From Chryseobacterium sp. ON_d1 (GTDB lineage: Bacteria > Bacteroidota > Bacteroidia > Flavobacteriales > Weeksellaceae): a stretch of 64,000 nt of DNA. The notes under the pieces are model-generated. The model was given only the letters and a program-made list of their open reading frames with translations. It had not been told where the DNA came from and did no database searches. Positions 28,188 to 36,414 of the stretch are shown here, piece by piece. Positions within the stretch are counted from its first letter, which is position 1. Each line of letters begins with the position of its first letter. The stretch is taken from the NCBI RefSeq assembly GCF_006829085.1, contig NZ_BJTC01000007.1, forward strand, positions 48,121 to 112,120, in the 5' to 3' direction. The translations under genes were made by a program, and so were the position numbers.

Positions 28188-28826
28188 ATGAATACCCAAA
28201 TAAACGAACTCCTCTATCACTACAACGAAGAAGGGTACGAAGGATATGATTTAAGCGAAGTACAACTCCTTAAAAATATAGATTCAGAAAGAGTTGAAAA
28301 GCTAAAATTACTTCTTCACAATGACGATCAGTATATTGCTTACCAGGCCATGCTTATTTTATTGGCGTGGGCAATACCGGAAGGGTTTCAACAGCTTGAC
28401 CGGTTTATTTCCGAAAAATGGGATGAAAAAGAAAGTTTTGAATCCCATAGAATACACAGCGAAGATAATGTATATGATGTAATTACGGACGCTCTATATA
28501 TTTCGACAATAAACGGAAAGAGCGAACAGGAGCTTTACCCTTACATTAAGTATTTTCTGAGTATTTATGGAAATAAATTTTTTGAATCGAATCTAAAAGA
28601 CTTTCTTTTAAAGAAAAATTGCACACCGCTTTTAAAAGAAATAGAGCAGGCGATCCACGATTCCTTACAAAATAAAAGGTATTATCAGGCAAGTCAGCTG
28701 TTTCCGGTACTTGTTCATTATGATAAAAGTAGTTTTAATAAATATGCAGATATTTTTAAATCTTTGATAAAAGAAGATGATAGAATTGCATATAATATTG
28801 AAGAAGCTGAAAAGAGCATGCAATGA
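28188..28826 (+). CDS. Candidate immunity protein 2 (alpha-helical)
   Basis: A 212-residue acidic, mostly helical protein; the LLLHNDDQYIAYQAMLILLAWAIPEGFQQLDRFI segment looks like a HEAT-type repeat found in several immunity families. It starts 42 bp after the previous gene and is followed by a strong terminator, so toxin, immunity 1 and this gene form one transcription unit. It may protect against this toxin or be left over from a replaced one. Confidence 0.5.
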   Translation: MNTQINELLYHYNEEGYEGYDLSEVQLLKNIDSERVEKLKLLLHNDDQYIAYQAMLILLAWAIPEGFQQLDRFISEKWDEKESFESHRIHSEDNVYDVITDALYISTINGKSEQELYPYIKYFLSIYGNKFFESNLKDFLLKKNCTPLLKEIEQAIHDSLQNKRYYQASQLFPVLVHYDKSSFNKYADIFKSLIKEDDRIAYNIEEAEKSMQ

Positions 28827-28871
28827 TCTGTCATACAGTTTGATATAAATTTAAAAGAAAATTTACTACTG

Positions 28872-28900
28872 CCGCACGAATCCTTTCGTGCGGTTTTTAT
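28872..28900 (+). terminator. Strong intrinsic terminator ending the toxin-immunity unit
   Basis: CCGCACGAA / TTCGTGCGG is a perfect 9-bp GC-rich stem with a 4-nt loop followed by TTTTTATTTT. Confidence 0.85.
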
Positions 28901-29003
28901 TTTCAATCATTTTATCTGCAAGTTTTATCTTTATAAAAAGAATAATTAATACTTTTGAATACATCAAATAAACCAAAATTAATAATCCATTAAAATCTTA
29001 AAT

Positions 29004-29414
29004 ATGAAAAAAATACTATTCATTTGCTCTCTTCTGTTCAGCTTTTCTATGATAAGGGCACAGACTATAGAATCCGGAAGTCACAGCACTACAGGGTATA
29101 TCAAAAGTGATGGAACCATAGAGAACAGCAGTCATTCAACAGTAGGTTATATTAAAAGCGACGGTACTATAGAAAACAAAAGCCATGGAACGATTGGGTA
29201 TATCAAAAGTGACGGAACTATTGAAAACAAGAGCCATTCAACGGTGGGATATGTAAAAAGTGACGGAACGGTAGAAAACAGCAGCCATTCCACCATTGGT
29301 TATATCAAGGATGATGGAACAGTAGAAAGCAGCAGCCATAGCACGATTGGTTATGCGAGAGGAGTTAAAAAAGAGTGGGCGGCAGTCGTGTATTTCTTTT
29401 TTAAGATGAATTGA
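29004..29414 (+). CDS. Exported protein of 16-residue beta repeats
   Basis: A 136-residue protein with a clear signal peptide (about 1-20, ending IRAQ) and six near-identical 16-residue repeats of the form S-H-S-T-x-G-Y-I-K-S-D-G-T-I-E-N (48-bp DNA repeat), then a short hydrophobic end (WAAVVYFFFKMN). The pattern resembles Bacteroidota 'beta-flower' proteins, which fold into a propeller of short blades; that match is from memory and unverified. It stands alone between the toxin unit and the fibre genes. The repeat DNA can change copy number by slippage. Confidence 0.65.
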   Translation: MKKILFICSLLFSFSMIRAQTIESGSHSTTGYIKSDGTIENSSHSTVGYIKSDGTIENKSHGTIGYIKSDGTIENKSHSTVGYVKSDGTVENSSHSTIGYIKDDGTVESSSHSTIGYARGVKKEWAAVVYFFFKMN

Positions 29415-29948
29415 TGGCAGATCTGTAAAGAATAAACAGGATAAATAAAAATAGGGCTTGGATTTTATAATCTGAGCCTTTTTCTATGATAAACATATAT
29501 TGTTTTAAACAATTTTCTGATATACTTTCTGCTCTTTTTACCATACAGAATATCCAGGCAGATGAAATAATTTTATCATGAGCCCTTGAAAATACAAAGG
29601 CTGCTGCAGCTACAGAATGGAGGCCCCAAAAAACTTTCACAGGAATTAAAAAAAACTGAATTTTGGATCTGCAATCAGATAATCAATCATCCTTTTCCTG
29701 AAAAAAAACAAGGGTACTGCAGCTACAGAATGGAGGCCCCAAAAAACTTTCACAGGAAATAAAAAAAACTGAATTTTGGATCTGCAATCAGATAATCAAT
29801 CACCCTTTTCCTAAAAAACAAAGGGTACTGCAGCTACAGAATAGAGCCCTCAAAAAACTTTCGCAGAAATAAAAAAAAGATGAATTTCGAACTTTAAATA
29901 TCACATCAATTAAACCGAAAATTTAAGCAGTAAAGAATAATAATGTAT
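29415..29948. other. Intergenic region carrying three tandem leader repeats
   Basis: 534 bp without an intact gene. It contains copies A-C of the leader repeat (listed separately). An open frame on the minus strand here is a shadow of the repeat. Confidence 0.6.
29604..29935 (+). repeat. Leader repeat, three tandem copies (A, B, C)
   Basis: Copies begin at CTGCAGC: 29604, 29717 and 29828 (periods 113 and 111 bp). A and B are almost identical, C is more diverged. Each contains the core TACAGAATGGAGGCCCC followed by an AAAACTTTC box and a GAATTTTGG-type box. Further single copies lie at 30834, 31888 and 32121, most of them just before a fibre-like gene. A reading frame through the core gives AATEWRPQKTFTG, so the repeat may be a relic of coding sequence. 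Confidence 0.8.
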
Positions 29949-30827
29949 ATGGAAGAAAATAACTTAATCCCAAGAGAAAAATTAAAGAACTATTTTGAAA
30001 CAGGTAAATATCCTACAGAAGGTCAGTTTTCAGATCTGATCGATTCGCTAAGACACAAAGAAGATATTCTGACCAATGACGAAATGGTAGCTTTTGCCAA
30101 TAATCTGGCCTCCATTAAAAATGGATTTATTATCTATAATCTATCTGGTGGTATCAAAGGGCAGAAATTCCCGATCGTAATAAGTTCACAAGATAGAGAA
30201 GATCAGGTGATCATGTTGGGAGAATCGGGCAGCTATAGATTTCCGGAAGGAAAACGATATTTTTTTGGGAGCGCTCCTTATACTGTTAGAACAAAGGAGT
30301 TTTCAGCAGACCGGCTGGAAGAAAATCAATATTATGTACTGACCTCTGAGGTACAGCTAAAATATTCTATTGCAAGAATGTTCGGGAATAATCTGCCTAC
30401 CATTCCTGATGGGTTTGAATTCGGAATACTGGAAGGTGATGAAAAATGGTTTTACCTGCAGGTGGATAAGCAGGATTTCGGAAGAAAGATAAGTATCGTA
30501 AACACCGTTATTAAGTTCATCAATAAAACAGAAATACCTATTCAGTACAGAACATCTGCCATCAATTGGAGTGATAAATACAGATCCAAGGATATTGTTA
30601 CCGATCATTATGATATTTGGGATGATTTGGCTATCTATTATGAGGCTGATCTTACGGCAACTGATGATTCTGTGGTATGCAGGATTTATGATGAGGATAA
30701 AGACAGAATTTTAACAGTATGTCAGCTGGATGCCAGACGATATAACCACGATGTCTGGGCTGGCGATCAGGTGTTTAAAATCAGAAATATAAGAATTGAA
30801 TGTGAGTATGGAATTCTGAACGAATAA
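29949..30827 (+). CDS. Fibre-like protein 1 of a three-gene family
   Basis: A 292-residue protein. The N-terminal about 45 residues carry the family motif P-R-E-K-L-K-x-Y-F-E-T-G-K-Y-P-T-E-x-Q-F-S-D-L-I-D-S, seen also in the next two genes; the motif resembles attachment domains of Bacteroidota phage and eCIS fibres. The rest is beta-rich and variable. Start chosen at 29949 (MEENNLIPRE) by comparison with the third gene (MEEKNKLIQRE); a start at 29943 is possible. A tail-fibre or receptor-binding role is inferred. Confidence 0.6.
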   Translation: MEENNLIPREKLKNYFETGKYPTEGQFSDLIDSLRHKEDILTNDEMVAFANNLASIKNGFIIYNLSGGIKGQKFPIVISSQDREDQVIMLGESGSYRFPEGKRYFFGSAPYTVRTKEFSADRLEENQYYVLTSEVQLKYSIARMFGNNLPTIPDGFEFGILEGDEKWFYLQVDKQDFGRKISIVNTVIKFINKTEIPIQYRTSAINWSDKYRSKDIVTDHYDIWDDLAIYYEADLTATDDSVVCRIYDEDKDRILTVCQLDARRYNHDVWAGDQVFKIRNIRIECEYGILNE

Positions 30828-30833
30828 AGATTT

Positions 30834-30900
30834 TTGCAGCTATAGAATAGATAGGTCCAAAAACTTTTACAGGAACCAGGAAATAATGAATTTTGATTCA
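30834..30900 (+). repeat. Leader repeat copy D
   Basis: A diverged copy (TTGCAGCTATAGAATAGATAGG..., AAAACTTTTACAGGAA, GAATTTTG) lying 7 bp after fibre gene 1 and about 130 bp before the start of fibre gene 2. Confidence 0.7.
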
Positions 30901-30964
30901 TAAATCATTGAACCCCAAAACAATAATGTGGACAGTGTAAGATATAAAAGAATAGTGAAGTATT

Positions 30965-31816
30965 ATGAAAAATGACAAATTAACCCCAAGAGAGGAGCTG
31001 AAAACTTATTTTGAAACCGGTAAATATCCCACACAAAACCAATTTTCAGAACTGATAGATTCCTTGCAGCATAAAGGAGATGCCTTGACCAACAAAGAAA
31101 TGGTATTGCTCGCCAATAGGCTGGCAATTATTGATAATGCATTTATTTACTATAATACAAACAGTGTAGGAGATTTGAGGTTACCAATAGTAGTAAGTTC
31201 TCAGGATGAAGAAGATCAGGTGATTACGGTAAAAAATACTGACAGCGCTGTGGAGAAACAGTTCATATTAGGTAGTCCGCCTTATATCCTGAGAACAAAA
31301 AAAGCCTCCGGAGGAAATCTGAAAGAAACTGAATATTATATTTTTAGCTATCAGATCAGTCAAAATTATATGATCTACAGGTTGTTTGGTAATAATCTGG
31401 ATACTGTTCCTGAAGGTTTTGAATTGGGCGCAATGGAAAGTAAAAGGGTTCCTGTACAGATTGCAAAACAGGATTTTGGAAAAAAAATAAACATTGTAAA
31501 TACAAACGTTAAGTTTATTAATAAAACCCAGGTACCAATTGAGTACAGGGTAGAAGGAATTACCTGGAGTAACAGGTACCGGTCTGAAGACACTGTTACT
31601 GATCATTATGATGCATGGGATAATCTCACCTTTTATTATAAGGCAGACCTTAGGGAGATCAATCAGTCTATACTCTGCGAGATCTATGATGAGGATAATA
31701 ACAGTCTTTTAACTACAGGCAACCTAAACGCCGGACAAAGTCATAGTGACTGGTATGGAGGGCAGGTCAATGAAGTCAGAAATATAAGAATTGAATGTAA
31801 GTATGAATATAAATAA
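30965..31816 (+). CDS. Fibre-like protein 2
   Basis: A 283-residue close paralogue of fibre-like protein 1. Shared blocks run through the whole length: the FETGKYPTQNQFSELIDS attachment motif, PIVVSSQDEEDQVI, GSPPYILRTKK, RLFGNNLDTVPEGFELG, KQDFGKKINIVNT, KFINKTQVPI, YRSEDTVTDHYDAWD, and a C-terminal NIRIECKYE. Differences cluster in loops, as in receptor-binding proteins under diversifying selection. No signal peptide. Confidence 0.6.
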   Translation: MKNDKLTPREELKTYFETGKYPTQNQFSELIDSLQHKGDALTNKEMVLLANRLAIIDNAFIYYNTNSVGDLRLPIVVSSQDEEDQVITVKNTDSAVEKQFILGSPPYILRTKKASGGNLKETEYYIFSYQISQNYMIYRLFGNNLDTVPEGFELGAMESKRVPVQIAKQDFGKKINIVNTNVKFINKTQVPIEYRVEGITWSNRYRSEDTVTDHYDAWDNLTFYYKADLREINQSILCEIYDEDNNSLLTTGNLNAGQSHSDWYGGQVNEVRNIRIECKYEYK

Positions 31817-31887
31817 AAGATTGTCATACTGAAATACTGAGAAAGAAGCTAAAAATTAAAAAGCTCATCTGATGAAAATAAAGGTTA

Positions 31888-31950
31888 CTGCAACTACAGG
31901 ATGGAGAGGTCAGAAAACTTTTATAAGAAGAAAAAAAGACCGAATTTTGT
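31888..31950 (+). repeat. Leader repeat copy E (orphan)
   Basis: CTGCAACTACAGGATGGAGAGG, then AAAACTTTTATAAGAAG and GAATTTTG. No gene starts within the usual 115-145 bp after it. Confidence 0.65.
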
Positions 31951-32120
31951 AATCGAAATCATTAATAATAATGACATCCGGAAAGCAGATCAGCAGCATT
32001 CCTAATTCATAAAAATCATCCAACCAGGCATAATACCCTTTTATGGGGAAGCTCTTACTCTTGAGATACCGGAATTTCCAGCACAGGCATTGTTATTTCA
32101 TCTTACACCTGCAGGAGTTA

Positions 32121-32190
32121 CTGCAACGATAGGATGTAAACGCCGAAAAACTTTCATAAAAACAGAAAAAGGATGAATTTTGGAACCTCT
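32121..32190 (+). repeat. Leader repeat copy F
   Basis: CTGCAACGATAGGATG, then AAAAACTTTCATAAAAACAG and GAATTTTGG, 144 bp before the start of fibre gene 3. Confidence 0.65.
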
Positions 32191-32264
32191 GAATCAGAAG
32201 TGGTAATGGGTTCCGGAAAGCAATTATACCAAAGATATAAGCAATAAAGAACATTATAATAATC

Positions 32265-33002
32265 ATGGAAGAAAAAAATAAACTAATCCAGAGAGAGGAG
32301 ATCAAAACCTATTTTGAAACAGGTAAATATCCTACACAAAGTCAATTTGGGAGGTTCATTGATAATTATGTCCATTTGAATGAACTTAATTTCGGACTGG
32401 ATGTAAAGGCATCATCGAGTTGGACGGGTAAATATTATCATTTCTATCTGGCTGAAAACATTGAAAAATCGGGCAGGGGGCATATCAATCTCGAAGCTGA
32501 ATCCGGAAGCGACCCGAAAAAGATCGACAACTACAAATATGTTTTTAGTAAAGATATAAACTATAAATTTTTAAACATAAAGCTATCAGGTGAGCTGGAT
32601 ATTGATAAATATCAGCCAAAGCTTATCATAAAACGTTATAAACAGAAGAAAAAAGTTAAGCGTGGGGTGAAGGATTCGGGCTTCTACAGAGAGCACCTGG
32701 AAGATGCAAAATCCTGGGGCAGAGAATCTGAATATCCTGTAACGGCTAACGAAATGACGCTGGATATTAATCCTATTCATTATTTCAAACCCGGGGCAAA
32801 CTATAACGAGTTTTATCCGTCAGGCACACTCAACAGACCCGGTTCATTCAGATATACGGTTCATCATAGAAAACCATTTTCTCTTATTCAGATGTTTCTG
32901 GAAATTGATATAAACGGTACAAAGTACCAATCATATCCCGTCAATATAAAAATTGTTTTGGGAAAAGAAAGGATGGATTTGGTTAACTATATTATTGATT
33001 AA
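32265..33002 (+). CDS. Fibre-like protein 3 (same attachment motif, different body)
   Basis: A 245-residue protein sharing only the N-terminal module with the two preceding genes (MEEKNKLIQREEIKTYFETG, KYPTQSQFGRFIDN). From about residue 45 on the sequence is unrelated: basic, Y-rich and beta-like. A shared anchor with an exchanged body is the classic arrangement of swap-able fibres. Its stop is directly followed by the 327-bp tandem repeat. Confidence 0.55.
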   Translation: MEEKNKLIQREEIKTYFETGKYPTQSQFGRFIDNYVHLNELNFGLDVKASSSWTGKYYHFYLAENIEKSGRGHINLEAESGSDPKKIDNYKYVFSKDINYKFLNIKLSGELDIDKYQPKLIIKRYKQKKKVKRGVKDSGFYREHLEDAKSWGRESEYPVTANEMTLDINPIHYFKPGANYNEFYPSGTLNRPGSFRYTVHHRKPFSLIQMFLEIDINGTKYQSYPVNIKIVLGKERMDLVNYIID

Positions 33003-33972
33003 TAAAAAATACCTCAATCGGAGAGACTTTCTCTAGTGGGAAACCTTTTGCGCCTGAAATACCTGAATTTTCTGATGTATGATCATCAGGATCTCATCAG
33101 GGAAGTAGAATACCGGCTCTTCGGATCTGATAGCCTCTTTCAGGTGTAGATTATTCTTTAAAAAGTAGGAACTCCGGTGATGGAGTGACTTTCCCAAAAA
33201 GCAGCTGCTCTGGCAGTTGCGGAGAGATGCTCAAATGTGAAAGACTTTCCGGTTGAGGTTTCTTAAAGCATACGCACTATAGTGTACTCTTTCTGCAGGC
33301 TGAGTACATGATATCTAAAAATATAAAATAAAAAAATACCTCAATCGGAGAGACTTTCTCTAGTGGGAAACCTTTTGCGCCTGAAATACCTGAATTTTCT
33401 GATGTATGATCATCAGGATCTCGTCAGGGAAGTGGAATACCGGCTCTTCGGATCTGATAATCTCTTTCAGGTGTAGATTATTCTTTAAAAAGTAGGAACT
33501 CCGGTGATGGAGTGACTTTCCCCAAAAAGCAGCTGCTCTGGCAGTTGCGGAGAGATGCTCAAATGTGAAAGACTTTCCGGTTGAGGTTTCTTAAAGCATA
33601 CGCACTATAGTGTACTCCTTCTGCAGGCTGAGTACATGATATCTAAAAATATAAAATAAAAAAATACCTCAATCGGAGAGACTTTCTCTAGTGGGAAACC
33701 TTTTGCGCCTGAAATACCTGAATTTTCTGATGTATGATCATCAGGATCTCATCAGGGAAGTGGAATACCGGCTCTTCGGATCTGATAATTTCTTTCAGGT
33801 GTAGATTATTCTTTAAAAAGTAGGAACTCCGGTGATGGAGTGACTTTCCCAAAAAGCAGCTGCTCTGGCAGTTGCGGAGAGATGCTCAAATGTGAAAGAC
33901 TTTCCGGTTGAGGTTTTAAATAAGATCACAGAATTGTAGCATATAAACTTCAAAATAGAAAAACTAAAACCA
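33003..33972. repeat. Tandem repeat, three copies of about 327 bp
   Basis: Copies begin with ACCTCAATCGGAGAGACTTT at 33011, 33338 and 33666. The first two are full length (327 and 328 bp), the third stops matching after about 250 bp, near 33915. They differ at only a few positions (for example CCC versus CCCC in the ACTTTCCCAAAAAG box). All three reading frames contain stops, so it does not code for protein now. No terminal inverted repeats or transposase are present. It fills the space between fibre gene 3 and the ATPase gene. Confidence 0.9.
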
Positions 33973-35283
33973 ATGGAGGCCAGTCAATTACAAAAATTAT
34001 TTACCCATTTAGAAGAAGTCATTACATGGCGTATTAACAATTCTTCTGAAGATTTTAATACAGGAGCGCCTGAATTTAGCGCTAATGACCATGAAGGATT
34101 TCAATTAGGCAATTATATTTCAGGGAAAGGGCTTGCCCATCAGGAAGTTATTATTCTCTTAATGGCCTTGCTGCCACGGTTGGATCCTGCATTGCTGAAA
34201 CGCATGTATTTGGAATTTCCCAATAGTGAATTGTTTGACTTTTGTGCAACCAATGACAGTGGCAGGCTCTTTTATCCTACCATTCAGGCTGTTCAGTATA
34301 TTTTAGGTGGAGACAGTATTTCAGGACGATTAAAGGCGCTGGATTATTTCGGTCCGGATTCGGTGATAATGAAAGAAGAGCTTATTGCTTTTTCAGTTCA
34401 TGATCATATCGCCATGAATAGCCAGATAAGTGTCCATCAGGAAGCTTTTAATGCAATCATTTTCGGATTGGAATTATTACCAAAAATGAGCAATGACTTT
34501 CCGGCAGAACAATTAAACACCCGTAGATCGTGGGCAGATTTAATACTTCCTCAGGCCACGTTACAGGAACTTCAGAGTATCGAAGCCTGGTACCACAGCA
34601 GCCGGATCCTTATGGAAGAATGGGATATGCAGAAAAAGCTTAAGCCGGGCTTCCGGGTGTTGTTTTACGGGGAGCCGGGAACAGGAAAGACGCTTGCTGC
34701 CAGTCTTTTAGGGAAATATACAAAACGTCCGGTTTTCAGAGTGGACGTTTCTATGCTGGTCTCAAAATATATCGGGGAAACAGAAAAACAGCTGGCTAAG
34801 TTATTTGATAAAGCCGAAAATAAAAACTGGATCTTATTTTTTGATGAAGCAGATGCCATTTTTGGAAAACGAACCTCCGTAAAAGATGCTCATGACAAAT
34901 ATGCCAATCAGGAAGTTTCTTATTTGCTGCAGCGGATTGAAACGTTTTCAGGGCTTATTATCCTGGCCTCCAATTTTAAAAATAATATGGATAAAGCTTT
35001 TACACGACGTTTTCACAGCTGTATACCATTCAATAATCCAAAATACGAAGAACGCCTGCGTATCTGGCAGCAGAATCTCCCGGAACAGTTACAGCTTGAA
35101 GACATTGATCTGGAGCAGATTGCCCGACGGTATGAACTTACCGGATCCAATATTATGAACATTATCCAGGATATAAGCTTAAAAATCATTGCCTCAAAAG
35201 AACCGGGCTACAAAGTAAATTCAGACATGCTGCTGGAAGGGATTAAAAAAGAATACGTGAAGGAAGATAAAATATTCATTTAG
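33973..35283 (+). CDS. AAA+ ATPase (Afp15/Cis15-type)
   Basis: A 436-residue AAA+ protein. The N-terminal half is helical; the ATPase domain has Walker A GEPGTGKT (about residue 233), Walker B ILFFDEADAIFG (about 285-295), an ALL/RR-type arginine-finger segment (KAFTRRFHSCIPF) and a C-terminal helical lid. Such ATPases end nearly all Afp-type loci and are thought to help assembly or cargo handling of the particle. A short leader follows the tandem repeat. Confidence 0.92.
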   Translation: MEASQLQKLFTHLEEVITWRINNSSEDFNTGAPEFSANDHEGFQLGNYISGKGLAHQEVIILLMALLPRLDPALLKRMYLEFPNSELFDFCATNDSGRLFYPTIQAVQYILGGDSISGRLKALDYFGPDSVIMKEELIAFSVHDHIAMNSQISVHQEAFNAIIFGLELLPKMSNDFPAEQLNTRRSWADLILPQATLQELQSIEAWYHSSRILMEEWDMQKKLKPGFRVLFYGEPGTGKTLAASLLGKYTKRPVFRVDVSMLVSKYIGETEKQLAKLFDKAENKNWILFFDEADAIFGKRTSVKDAHDKYANQEVSYLLQRIETFSGLIILASNFKNNMDKAFTRRFHSCIPFNNPKYEERLRIWQQNLPEQLQLEDIDLEQIARRYELTGSNIMNIIQDISLKIIASKEPGYKVNSDMLLEGIKKEYVKEDKIFI

Positions 35284-35362
35284 AAATCTGAATTCCGGCT
35301 TCTGTATTGAAAAATTCAAAAAGATCAGTGATCTAAACTGTTCAATTTAAAAACTAAGACTC

Positions 35363-35932
35363 ATGAAAACAATGATATTTATATTGACGCTGCTGAGCTG
35401 CGTCGTGCTAGGCTGTCGGAGCAAACATAAAATAACCACCACTTACAGAGAAAACACAAAGGAATCAGAAAAAATGAAAATGGATTCTTCAGGTGTAAAA
35501 AGTTCCACATCAGTTCAGAGTAAATCTGATAATACATTGCTGAAGGAAGAGAAAAATGAAATATCCGGAGAACTGTTCATTGAAGGAAAATCGGATCTGT
35601 CGAATCCTTTTGTTTTCCATAATGTGGTGGGAAAAGATACTGTTCAAAGCATTTCTATCATGGGAAATGCAGAATATATAATCCGTAATTATTATACAAA
35701 GGCCCATCATCAAAAGGCAGAGGTTAAAAAAGAAGAATCTGCCCTGAATATGCAGGAGGTAACCCATAAAGCGGTTTCAAAAGAAAATCATAAAGAAGTA
35801 GCTTCAAAAGTTTCTGAAGAAACAAAAAAAGTACAGCTGAATGGATTGGATGCTGCCGCCTGGATTTTCATTCTCATCATGGGAATCACTTTAATACTTG
35901 TTTATTTCACCTATACTTATTTTAAGAAATGA
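35363..35932 (+). CDS. Lipoprotein with C-terminal membrane anchor, spanin-like position
   Basis: A 189-residue protein: signal peptide ending in a lipobox (VVLGC, lipid-modified Cys at about 18), a polar K/E/S-rich helical middle, and one C-terminal membrane helix (about 166-185, AAWIFILIMGITLILVYF). The stop overlaps the lysozyme start by 4 bp. Having both an outer-membrane lipid anchor and an inner-membrane helix, next to a lysozyme, it could bridge both membranes as unimolecular spanins do. This function is inferred from topology and position only. Confidence 0.5.
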   Translation: MKTMIFILTLLSCVVLGCRSKHKITTTYRENTKESEKMKMDSSGVKSSTSVQSKSDNTLLKEEKNEISGELFIEGKSDLSNPFVFHNVVGKDTVQSISIMGNAEYIIRNYYTKAHHQKAEVKKEESALNMQEVTHKAVSKENHKEVASKVSEETKKVQLNGLDAAAWIFILIMGITLILVYFTYTYFKK

Positions 35933-36369
35933 AAACATCACAGAAAGGAATACATCTGATCATATCGTTTGAAGGATTCAGTTCAAAACCATACCTGGAC
36001 TCAGCGGGTATTCCGACAATAGGCTATGGAAATACGTATTACCCCGGAGGTAAAAAGGTAACCATGAACGATTCTGCCATCAGTAAAGAAAAAGGAGTGG
36101 AATTATTTTCGTCTGTTTTACCAACTTATGAAAAAATAGTGAATTCAAAAATCAAAGTTCCATTGGCACAAAACCAATTCGATGCTTTGGTTTCTCATAC
36201 CTATAATACCGGTGGCTCAGACGGTCTGTTCAAGCTGGTAAATGACCGTGCATCAGAAGCCGCAATCCGGAATTGGTTTACTACGAAATACATTACTGCC
36301 GGAGGTAAGGTTTTAAATGGCCTGATCCGGAGAAGAAAAGCAGAGGCGAATATGTTCTTTGGGAAATAA
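35929..36369 (+). CDS. GH24 phage-type lysozyme
   Basis: A 146-residue T4/P22-type muramidase without signal peptide. The catalytic triad is intact: E15 (SFEGF), D24 (YLDSAG) and T30 (GIPTIGYG), with the E-8-D-5-T spacing of the family. It ends with the usual RRRKAEANMFFGK. It needs a holin or other route to reach the cell wall; the holin-like gene at 22388 may provide it. Likely role: lysis of the producing cell to free eCIS particles. A decayed copy of its 3' end lies at 38001-38113. Confidence 0.93.
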   Translation: MKTSQKGIHLIISFEGFSSKPYLDSAGIPTIGYGNTYYPGGKKVTMNDSAISKEKGVELFSSVLPTYEKIVNSKIKVPLAQNQFDALVSHTYNTGGSDGLFKLVNDRASEAAIRNWFTTKYITAGGKVLNGLIRRRKAEANMFFGK

Positions 36370-36414
36370 ACTGAAGTACTACAAAGCTATTCGACAAGTT
36401 GCTCAATCTACATC

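Larger units (their letters stand above)
31817..32264. other. Intergenic region with leader repeat copies E and F
   Basis: 448 bp with no intact gene. Copy E begins at 31888, copy F at 32121. Between them is a stretch (about 32040-32085) whose reading EIPEF matches a reading inside the 327-bp tandem repeat at 33011, suggesting a deleted gene. Confidence 0.55.

Noticed and set aside
29401..29640. Minus-strand ORF of 79 codons over leader repeat A
   Set aside because: It exists only because the repeat is open in antisense; the other copies do not keep the frame.
29949..33002. Diversity-generating retroelement or invertible shufflon
   Set aside because: No reverse transcriptase, template repeat or recombinase is present, and the leader repeats are all in direct orientation.
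33003..33972. CRISPR-like array
   Set aside because: Units are 327 bp, directly adjacent and without unique spacers; no cas genes.
1..36369. Whole left part as an ordinary prophage
   Set aside because: Repressor, holin and lysozyme are phage-like, but there is no capsid, portal, terminase, replication or integrase gene, and the structural genes have eCIS type and order.
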